From Zygnema cylindricum (Eukaryota > Streptophyta > Zygnematophyceae > Zygnematales > Zygnemataceae), in assembly GCA_037447655.1 (NCBI GenBank), contig JBBHKE010001645.1:1-64000 (forward strand): DNA of 64,000 bases, read 5' to 3'. A program made the position numbers and the translations under genes. Positions within the stretch are counted from its first letter, which is position 1. Each line of letters starts with the position of its first letter. Positions 33,734 through 43,900 of this stretch are shown here, one piece after another. Below the pieces are notes generated by a model that did no database searches, was not told the DNA's origin, and was given only the letters and a program-made list of their open reading frames with translations.

Positions 33734-34841
33734 TGTTGTTTTGAAAAGTTTGTTTCGTGCGTACGCGACAGTTCGTGCGCCATGGAATTCAATGTGGAGG
33801 TTCAAATGGATTCATGGATTAGGGGAACGAACAAATGGATATAATTTAAGTGATGAAAGAGACTCATTGAGTGGCGTGTACAAGCATTGACAAATAAACG
33901 GCGGATCGCGAAGCGATCCGATGTGGAATAAACGAAATGTTGAAACAAGCACTGCCGGTACGGCACAGTTACGATGCACACACGACAACGCAGCTACGGT
34001 TATTTTGGATGAATATGCGCCGCCAGTACAGAGCACCTGCGACGCAGACAAGTTAACGCAGCTACGGTTACCTTGATATGATCCGTATGGACAAAGTAGC
34101 TGACGCAGCTATGGATAATATAACTAATATAGATCGTGAGTAATGATATTTGTTTAGTGGTTATTTAGTGGTAGCTTGGTTTTTGACGTACGAAGATTGT
34201 GGAGATGTTGGTGTAAATATTATGTACAACACAGGTTGGTCTTTTTGCTAGTTTGTTTATCAGTGTAGATCTGTTCAGTTCGACATACCTTTAAATCTTC
34301 GGGTATACTTACAATAGTTTAGGTAGATGGTAGATACCGTACGGCTGGTATGCCTCGGTACATTCAGTAGTGAAAACTCTGAGTATAACTTGTAGGACTT
34401 AGAATATTTTGAGTATCACAGTCATATTGATCAAAGCTATGGCAGACTGTTTTTGCATCTTTGACCTGTTGGTGTGATCACTCTGTTTTTTTTCTTCATG
34501 TGATACTTTTTGAAGTTATTTTATGGTATAGAATCTGTATGTGTGCGAAGTTTCAGTCTATTCTGTTTTCTGTGTAAGATTCTGTGAGATGTCAAAGTGG
34601 TTAGTTTGTAAAGCTGTTAGCTGTTTTTGGGAAACTTTGAAGCTTATATCTTCCAAGTTCCTCGGTAGATTTGGCTGTAACTTTGGGAGTTTACATTTTC
34701 TTTAGCATACTGCATATTGGAGCAGTTCGAGGGGATTTTGTGCATTGTGGAGCAATCTGTGCTGTCTGAAACAGAGTTGTTTGAGGGTAGTCTGTGGTGC
34801 TTCCGAGAGTAGTCCATGCCTGAAATAACCTATGGACAACA
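33734..34841 (+). repeat. family-2 3' LTR
   Basis: It starts TGTTGTTTTGAAAAG after the polypurine tract and ends GGACAACA. It closely matches the LTR at 25468 over its first 200 bases and both others in the second half. It is followed by CTCCC, matching CTCCA before 25468. Confidence 0.85.
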
Positions 34842-37800
34842 CTCCCCTCCCAAATGCTACCACATTTCCCTTGTCCTCACTAGATACCTCATCACCCTTT
34901 TGGCAGCCTCTTAGTCTCTCTTTCTTGGTTCATTTAGACTTCTACTAAGGACCCTTATTGCTGCAGCTATATCCGGACGGGTACTGTTCATATAATAGAT
35001 TAAACTTCCTACAATCTGCCGATAAGGGATATTTTCCATAAATTTCCTTTCTATCTCATCCATCTTATCATTAATAATTAATATTTCTCTCTCTTCACTC
35101 CCCTCAAACAATTTCTTCATATCCATGGGAGTAGTATATCCGTTTTGTTTTTCCATCTGAATTTTTGTAGCATATTACCGATTACTTCTTTGTGAGTGAT
35201 TCTTATAATCCTATTCCCTCTATCTCTCTCCATCTGAATTCCCAAAGTGTACTTTGCTTTGCTAAGTTCTTTCATATCAAAACGGCTTCTAAGATCTCGT
35301 TTTAGTTTGTTAATTTTATCTAGCGACTTGCTTAAGACCAACAAATCATCCACATAAATAGCAATAAATATCACTCCATTCTCATCCTCAAATAAATATA
35401 TCGAGTGATCTGAACTAATTCTAATATACCCCAAACGGGTCAGAAATTCGTCTTGCTTTATATTTTATTGTCGCAAGGCTTGTTTAAGCCCATAAAGTGA
35501 TTTTATCACTTTGCATACCTTGCTTTCTTCCCCACTTTCCACAAATCCTTCCTGTTCCCTCATATAAATTTCTTTTTCCAATTATGCCTTCAAAAAGGTC
35601 ATTTTAATATCCATCAGGTGTATTTCTATATCCTCTGCTGCAGCTAAACTTAAGAGAATTCTAACATAAGGAAATTTGACTATTTGTATAAAGGTTTCTT
35701 CAAGTCTATCCTCTCATTTTGAGTATAACCTTTTGCAACCAACCTAGCTTTGTACCTCTCAATGGTATTTTCTAGTTTTAATTTAAGTTTTAAAACCCAC
35801 TTACATCAGATCGGTTTTCCTTTCAGTGGGCAATCTACCAACTCCCATGTATTGGCTTCCATGAAGGAGGTCATTTCTTCAATTATAGCAGTGATCCACC
35901 GGCTACTTTCTGGGGTGTTTATGGCCTCTAAATATGTCTGAGGTTCATCTTGGTGAGACATCTTTATGAGTTGGTTATAACCTTGTCTTTATTGAAGTCG
36001 TTTACTACTTATTCTTCCCCTTTCAAAATCGGACGTCGGTATGGAAGCCATCCTTGGGTTTTATTTAGAAAGATTTTCAGCTCCCCTATCTTCCAATTCC
36101 GGTGTCTCATCAAGTTCCTCATCAGTTTCCACTTCATGTTGTGGCGTTACCTCGGATGTTGTCCTTTCCTCCTTCTCCTTTGGTTGATCTGCAGATTTTT
36201 CTTTTTCTCCATCTTCATTCTCTTCATATTCAAAGTCAAAACCAGATAACTGATCCGTTTCAAATCTGATTTTGACTTCGTTATTATATTGGAATAGATC
36301 AATGGACTTCTCTTCATTCATCACCACTATGTGTTTTACCAAAATGATATCTTTTTTTTTCAAGTCATACACTCAGTATCTTTTTTTGCTCTCATCATAT
36401 CCTACAAGATATCCTAGTTTCCCTCTCCCCTGTAACTTCCATTTACTCTTATCGGAATCCAAGCTGTAGACTTGACTTCCGACCACCCTCAAACTATACA
36501 AATCAGGCTTTCTTCCTGTCCACCTCTCATACGGAATTTCCTCCTTATTGGTTGAAGTTAGGACTCTATTTTTGATAAAATTAGCATAGTTCATAGACTC
36601 GACCCAAAATTGCAACCCTATCTTCTTATCACCTAACACACTTTTGGACATATCTCCTAAAATTCTATTCACTCTATCTCGTACTCCATTTTGTTCCGGA
36701 TTAAAGGGAACAGTTTTCTCATGATGAATTCCTTCTTCTTTAAGATATTCTTCAAATTCCCTTGAGGTGTATTCTTTCCCATTATCACTTCTTATCTCTT
36801 TTATTGAGGTTTCATGTAGTTTTTCACTCCATACTTTATACTCTTTGAAACATCTTAATACCTCTGACTTATGTTTGAGAAAGTATTACCTTAGTGTATC
36901 TAGACCAATCATCTGTAATGGTTAACATCCATCTTTTCCCCCCATGTGAAGCATACCTAGCAAGTCCCCAAACATCAGTGTGAACTAGATCTAATACTTT
37001 CTCTCTCCTAAATATGGTTGCCTTTGGAAATGGAAGTCTATGAATCTTCCCTTGGGCACATCCACTACAATCATCAAAGGTCTCATCATCCTCAAAAGTA
37101 ATACCCTCCACTATTCATTTTTTCTTTATTTTTTTTAATCTATCTAGGTGCATATGCCCCAACCTTTTGTGCCAAAGCATCATTTCACTTGCACACGAGT
37201 AGAGAATACACTTTTCATTGCAAAGAATAATTCTAAACATTCCTTGACTGCTCTTCTCAGCTATGAAATAAACCTCATTATCAAAGCTTGTTGTGAAGAT
37301 TCATTTCCTAGTTCGTGATTCAAACTCCTTTTCATCTAGGACAACTGTTGAGACTAAAATCTTGCTAAGCTGTGGAATGTAAAGAACGTCCGAGAGTGTT
37401 ACAATTGAGGCTTTTCCATCAACTAAAACCTTCAAGTTAACTGTTCCAACTAGACTTGTGGTTTCTACTCTACCATCTCCGTACTCTATCTCAACTGTTG
37501 AGATCTTTATCAGTTTAGTGAACCACCTCTTATCTTTGCACATATGCATTAAGGCCTCTAGGTCTATGATCCACCCTTCCTCGGGTGGGTCCCTCTTACC
37601 TTCGAAAGCACACTTGTGTCTCCATGGAATGTTGACACGATTTTCATTGTTTTTCGGAATAATAAGAAGCTCATCAAGCTCCTCTTCTGGTTCGGTTTCC
37701 TCGTCCTTTTCCTCATCATGAACTTGAGTTAGGAAAGCCTTTTTCTTTCCTCCATCTTTTGAGGTTCCGTGTCCATCTTTTAGTCGCAGATCTGCAAGTT

Positions 37801-38776
37801 TGACAAACTCTACCATATAGTGTTCCGGTTTTTTGCACAAGTGACATAATCCTCATTGAGAAGTTCCTCTCCCTTGTGTATCAAGTCTTTCACCTCATTT
37901 TCCTCTTTTTCCAAATTTTTGATAAGGGTCTTTCCCTCCCTCCTCATCTCGCTTCCGCCAATCAGCTCCTGTAGATAATGCTTGAACACTTAGACTCCCT
38001 CTCATAAGCTTTATGGTGCTTTCTTTCACTAAAATCATTCCCATTGTGTCATCCCAATTCAATTGCTATCTCCTTTGTCCTATAATCGGTTAATGATATT
38101 CTCATACTCGTCAAGTAGTTTCATTATTAATGTGTTCATTCTTTGTCTCTCAAACCATGAGTTACTTGCACTCTCTAGCTCTCCATAGAATGCTCCAAAA
38201 TCATTGCAATAAATATTCATGCTTCCTCCCTTATAAGTATAAGCGGCAATTATATTTTCTACCAACTGTTGCTGCTGTAATGATCTACTCTTATATTTGT
38301 TAACTAGTAATATCTAGATCTGAGATAAATATTTGACATGCATAAAGGGAACGGCTATGCCCTTTGCTACACTTTTAAAAATTAAGAGCTTAGAAACCTT
38401 GTCTTTGTAGTTCCACTTTTCATACTCTGATTTGTCGGTCTAAACCCTTGTCACCACTATTGGTGGTGTTGTTGCCAATATCGCCTTCGGCAATGGTGTC
38501 ACTTGAGCTGCAACTCCTCCCTTTTCTCCTTTCATGACAATCTCCTCTCCTTCCTCATCTTCATCCTCGGTGATGGTGGCATCTGTTCTGGCTATTGTAG
38601 TGGAGGAGGTGCCAGCATAACGTGTCCCTCCAAACCCAGGTGCAGGTGGGCATCGAATTTGTCCAAACACTATGCCCCATAGATGATTCTCAAATAGTTC
38701 TCCCTCCATCATCATTTCCCAATATAAAAAGTAAGATTCATCATAAATGGGCACCCTAGAGGTTGGGCCAATAACC
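34842..38776 (-). pseudogene. family-1 copia gag-pol, degenerate
   Basis: Read from 38776 downward: gag start (FQVIGPTSRVPIYDESYFLYW, 38796-38700), gag middle (38265-38080), then a Lys/Glu-rich part and protease (WIIDLEALMHMC near 37565, catalytic Asp-Ser-Gly altered to Asp-Leu-Glu). Integrase follows (CSGCAQGKIHRLPFPK near 37060; VLDLVHTDVWG; TITDDWSRYTK) and its C-terminal part (36672-36373). Reverse transcriptase has FIAIYVDDLLVLS near 35360 and YRQIVGSLIYYMNSTRPD near 34990. Many stops and frameshifts break it. It stops at 34842, where the family-2 insertion cuts it before RNase H. Confidence 0.85.
38765..38776 (-). promoter_or_regulatory. primer binding site, family 1
   Basis: GGTTATTGGCCC follows the LTR end AAATTTCA with no gap and differs from the initiator tRNA-Met complement GGTTATGGGCCC at one base. 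It is translated as Val-Ile-Gly-Pro, against Val-Met-Gly-Pro in the other families. Confidence 0.65.
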
Positions 38777-39545
38777 TGAAATTTTGTGGTCTCCATTGAC
38801 CCACATAATGAGCAGCCTATGTAAAGCCTCTAAGATAATATTTGCCCCTTCAATTTTCCCCGTGAATAATTGCTGCCCGGGCACACAAATATTCTGACCA
38901 CACTCACCCCTGTGAGAAGAAGACTCCTTTGAGTCAAACGCAAAAAGAATTTCTGAATTTGCTCCTTTGAGCAGTAAGTTATGGCTGGTCAAAGATGACC
39001 TTTATACTTACAAACTCTTTTAGAGAGAGGTACCTAAATATCACTAAGTCTTGGTCTGCGTACACACGACTAACTACTACTAAGCCCTAGTCCAATAGGA
39101 ACACTATATAGTACAAGAAGGTAGAATGGGCGATGTACTTATCTCCGAATGTTGTCAAAAGCTCACTTTGGGTGGCGGTTATAATGTTGGCTGTCGGATC
39201 AAAACATATTTTGCACGGTTCAGATTCGTGTACGTGCATGAATTTTTCCTCTTCGTTAGTTTGGTGTTAATTAGCCGTCGCGTTAATGTTTATATATCTT
39301 TGAAATCCGTCATGTGTATTATTTCGTAGCTCCTTAATGGTTAAGGCGCCTGGCTATATAGAATCCAAGGGTCGCAAGTTCAAATCCGGATGTTGGAAAC
39401 ATTTCAGTAAAATATCCTCTACTTCAAAATCTACCACTTTCTAAATATTGCGGCAGCCATGGCGTGCCTTTGATCCTCACTCTCTCTCTCTCTTTAAATT
39501 ATAACTAAAATAGACAAGTAAACTATTAATTACCTATTTTCAACA
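38777..39545 (-). repeat. 5' LTR of family-1 copia
   Basis: On the minus strand it starts TGTTGAAAATAGG (39545) and ends AATTTCA. The start codon of gag (ATGGAGACC, 38796) lies inside it. An open frame at 38992-38756 (78 codons) is also present at the same place in the LTRs at 24083 and 14476. Confidence 0.75.
39325..39398 (+). other. tRNA-like module antisense in LTR (copy 3)
   Basis: CGTAGCTCCTTAATGGTTAA (A-box-like), GCGCCTGGCTATATAGAATC and AAGTTCAAATCC (B-box-like) keep the order and spacing of a class-I tRNA. Stem pairing is partial. It could give an antisense pol III start in the LTR, or be a SINE captured by the family ancestor. Confidence 0.5.
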
Positions 39546-40229
39546 TTATCCACTCTCACTTGGATGTAGAACAAAGTGGGAGCCAAATAAAATTCGGACA
39601 AGGTGGTGGAGGATTTGTGTAGCGGTGACCACTCGAGCGACATGATGATGCGCCCAAAAGGTTGTATGTTTGATCGTACCATCACGCAAGATCAGAAAAG
39701 CGTTGAGTTTGCCCAACAAGGTGAAAAACAAAAAATAAAAATAAATGCTTTTATTATCACAGACGTGGTCCCTTCCTTCGGGCAATAATCAGAAAGATCA
39801 TAAGGTAAAAATAAAATTTTACAAAAAGGCATAAGCTTGCGTATACTCTACCCCCTATTTTGTTGGAAACCCTCGCAAGCTAGCTCTGCCTTATGCTTTA
39901 CGACCTCACTTAAAGCACCAATTTTAGTTTTGGAAATCCACTTTGTATCTTTTTCCCCCTTGCATTAACCTCACCTCCTCAAATGTCTAATGGCCATCAA
40001 TGTATCCTATAATCCTTCTCCATGTCGTCTTCCATTTCGAATCCTTATCACACGAACTTTTTGTCTTACTGTAAGATTTTAAGCTACTTGCTAGATTATT
40101 AAAAAAATTATTGTTAAAATATTTAATCTTATTCCTTTGAATCGGAAATGTAATAATAAGAATTAGAGATATCTCCTTATTCTTAGTCATACAAAAGGTC
40201 ATCGGAATACTTCTCTCTCGTCTATTGTG
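39546..40229. other. spacer with dispersed repeat X
   Basis: No gene is recognised. The part at 39825-40000 (TTTGTTGGAAACCCTCGCAA, TTATGCTTTACGACCTCACT, AAAGCACCAATTTTAG) aligns with 48900-49165. It ends directly at the 3' LTR of the next element. Confidence 0.5.
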
Positions 40230-40893
40230 TGTTGAAGGTCATGGGCATTAAGACTCGGCTGCGATCCACTCCCACTAGGAGTCACACTTGCACCAGCAAG
40301 TGGAGCACTAGGGCTAATAGGAGCACTTGCAACAGGAGCTGACCCATTATCAGACATGTTAACGGAAGCAAACCCAAAGAGAAATGCCTAAAAGACTAGA
40401 TCTATATTGTAAGATATGTTACTCCCAAAGAAAGAGGTCTTTCAACCAAACAAACATGTACTACAAGCAAATTAGAGACAATAGAGCATAAAACACCTTA
40501 AACTGCACTCAGTGCTCTCATTTCCTTAACTCTTGTGTAGAATGTACATTCTGTATTGAATTGATCAATCCTAATTGAACTAAATACTCAAAAGATCTAA
40601 AAAACATCTAAAACGTATGTACATGGTTCACCAGACACTGTACTAACAAAAATCTAAGTGTTTGGACCAGAATTGTCCACTAACAATATCTATACCCTAA
40701 AAATCCGGGTGATTCTTATCACGTCTACATTCATTGGCGGCCCTACACACTAATTAACTTAAAGATATCAATTCGTGTAGATACTACAAAAAATCCACAC
40801 TAAATTTGGTCAATATTGAACAGTTGGTATTCCAAAAATATTCTAAGTCCTAGACTCAAATTTCTAAGACTTACTAAAGCTTACTTTTCAATA
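40230..40893 (-). repeat. 3' LTR of young copia element
   Basis: On the minus strand it runs TATTGAAAAGTAAGC to CTTCAACA. It contains the gag start codon and the first 42 gag codons, although no gag follows it here. That shows that the LTR really extends into gag and that this is not a truncated tandem copy. Confidence 0.85.
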
Positions 40894-40915
40894 CTCCCCT
40901 TAAGCTTTAGAAGGC

Positions 40916-43900
40916 TTACTCACTTAGACCACATGCTTTTCTGCAGTACTCCAATTTAGGAGCGGGAAGGGCTTTTGTCAACATGTCCGCAACCATTTTC
41001 TCATCAGGCAAATAACAAAGTTTTACCACCTTTGCAAAGACTTTCTCACGTACCAAATGTAGCCGAATGTCCATATGTTTACTCTTAAAATGGTGACTAG
41101 GGTTTGTAGCCACAGAAATGGCAGCTTGATTGTCGCACCACATTATTTGTGTCCCGTGTTGCGTAAAACCCAATTCTTGAAGAAATGCCTTAATCCATAG
41201 CAACTCTTTCAAGGCTGCGCTCGCAGCCATGTATTCGGCTTCCATAGTAGATTGAGCCGTGACTTTTTGAAGTTTACTACTCCAACTACAAGTTCCACTT
41301 CCAATCTGAATGACATACCCTGTTGTAGACTTCCTACTAGGCACATCACCATAGCTAGCATCACTCCAAGTATTAATACTAACCTTGTCCCCTCCCAAAG
41401 TAAGCCAAAGATTTCTAGTCCCAACAAGATATCTTAAGACCCTTTTTGCTGCCTCCCAATCTCTCTTTCGTGGATTTTGTAGACTTCTACTCAACACACC
41501 AACAGCTGCAGATATATCAGGCCTAGTGCAATTCATGAAGTAAATCAAACTTCCTACTACTTGCCTGTAGGGTACTTGGGACATAAATTTTTGCTCTTCT
41601 GCACTGAGTTCCTCATCTATTATGACTCCAAACTCATGCTCCATTCCTTCAAGTTTTTGCTTATACTCCATAGGAGTTGCAGAACCTTTGGCATCAGCCA
41701 AGCCAAATTTTTCCAACATGTTTCCTATCGCTTCTTTTTGAGTTAGTCTAATTATTTTCTTTTCTCTATCTCTTTCAACTTGTATTCCAAGGATATATTT
41801 TGCCTCACCCAAATCTTTCATTTCAAATTTTGAATTAAGAGCCTGTTTTACCCTAGCAATTCCCTCTTTGTTCCTACTAATTAGCAGCAAATCATCAACA
41901 TACACGGCAATGAATATCACCTCATCAGGATTATCACCACACATCACATATACTGAATGATCTGAGCTAATTCTAGTAAATCCTAATCTTGTCAAGAACT
42001 CATCTAATTTTCGGTTCCACTGCCTAGGGGCCTGTTTTAGGCCATACAATGATTTTAAAAGTCTGCACACAAGATTTTCTTTTCCTACTTCCTCATAACC
42101 CTCAGGCTGCTTCATATAAATGACCTCATCTAAATCACCATGCAAAAAGGCAGTTTTGACATCCATTTGGTGGATGTCAAAATCCTCTATAGCAGCTAAT
42201 GTAAGTAAGATGCGGACAGATGGAAACCTTACAACTGGTGAAAATGTTTCTTCATAATCTATCCCCTCCTTTTGATTATATCCCTTAGCAACCAATCGAG
42301 CCTTATACCTGTCTATGGTATTATCAGGGTTCAATTTTAACTTAAACACCCATTTACTTCCAATAGCCTTTCTTCCTGGAGGAAGTTCCACCAGATCCCA
42401 AGTTTGGGCCTCCATGATGGACTTCATTTCCTCATTGACGGCTTCCTCCCAATGTTCCCTTTCATTACTCGAAAAAGCTTCTTTTAATGTTAAAGGCTCT
42501 TCTATGTGTGCAGAATGAGCAAAGGCTGCATTTTCTCCCCTGAGTCGTGCACTTCGCCTCACTCCACCTGGAAATTCTGTCGCTGGTATAGATGGTTGGG
42601 TCCTCCTCCTTGATACATGTGATTCTTCTTGTGATTCAGTTTCAACTTGAGGTAGAGGAGATTCTACAACTCTTTCGGGCATAACACTTCCTGTTTCTGG
42701 TGGAGAAGATGATTCCAAGTCATTTTGACTTAAACTAGATGCATTTTCTACATTTTTCTTGAAAAATAAAGGATTTTCCTCTAAAAAGATATAATCAACA
42801 CTTTTATCTTTCTTTTCATTGCTACATTGACTAAATACATCTACTCCTCTTCCCTCATCCTTCACTATGATGTTTCTGGCTACCACAACTCTATTTCTCT
42901 TAATGTCATATACTTTATAACCCTTCGCATGATCATCACTAAAATAAATTTTGATGGGTGAAATAGATTGAATACTCTCATATAGATGGCGATTGCGGCA
43001 CATGTGGGCAGATGCACCGGAGTCCATTATCCATTCGTCTTCCTCCACGCCTTCCGTTGCTTGTGCCATCGCAAAGTATTTCTTTTCGTTGTTGATAGGA
43101 TAGCTGCTCACATCCTCCTCCTTTAGTTCGTTGAATAGAGAAGTTGGCCGTCCACCAGATTGAGAAGGAACCCGACTTTCGTCCCAACCAGAGCGAAAAT
43201 TTCCTGTAGCTTTCGCTCTCTTGTAGGCATTACACAATCTGAAAACATGGCCTTTTTCATCACAATAATAGCATGTCAAAGGTGTCCTTCTAGGACCACT
43301 ACCTCTGCCACTGCCATTGCCAATCTTAGAGTCTGAAAACTGGTTAGCTAGTGCCTGAACAGACTTACTACTACCTCTTTGTGACATTTGGTTAGCTTCT
43401 TCACTCAAAATAAGTTGAATTGCTAATGCTATGTTCCATTGACGCTGTGGAATAGCCCTAAGCCTATCCATGGCTCCCTTATATTCATCGGGCAAAGTTC
43501 TCATCAACAACATAGCCTGCTGAGGTGGTGAAAAGTCCCCACCTGCACTAGTACTCTGAAGAAACAACCTTTTCATAGCATGACAATGATCTGACATACT
43601 ACCTCCAGAATACTTAAATTCAAAAATCTGAGTGGCTATGTTAGTCTGGACGGTAACATCTAGCTGAACATACATAGCACGTACACTAAACCAAACATCA
43701 GATGCTTTCTTCATCTCAAGATACGACATTACCAAATCCTTTGTCATTGACTGCTTCAAAACATTGAGGCAATGGAGATTCTTCTTTCTCCAATCCGGCG
43801 CAGTCACATCTCTAATTTTTACACCTTCCACCATTTTTTGATTTACCATCTTTTCTAATCTATCATAATTCACATGTCCTAAACGTTTATGCCATAAATC

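Larger units (their letters stand above)
25468..34841 (+). mobile_element. family-2 copia complex inserted in family-1 element
   Basis: It begins and ends with family-2 LTRs (25468-26576 and 33734-34841), whose 5' ends match each other better than either matches the middle LTR (29823-30918). Flanks CTCCA (25463-25467) and CTCCC (34842-34846) look like a 5-bp duplication in the RT/RNase H junction of the outer element. Between the first and second LTR lies unrelated DNA (repeat Y and a minus-strand family-1 relic), so further insertions or recombination have occurred. Confidence 0.55.
24083..39545 (-). mobile_element. family-1 Ty1/copia element split by nested insertions
   Basis: The 3' LTR (24083-24969) and 5' LTR (38777-39545) are homologous and lie in the order expected for a minus-strand element. 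Flanking bases TTATG (24078-24082) and TTATC (39546-39550) look like a 5-bp target duplication with one change. Gag, protease, integrase and most of reverse transcriptase lie at 34842-38776. RNase H lies at 24985-25467, with a family-2 complex between them. It is an old, inactive element. Confidence 0.65.
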
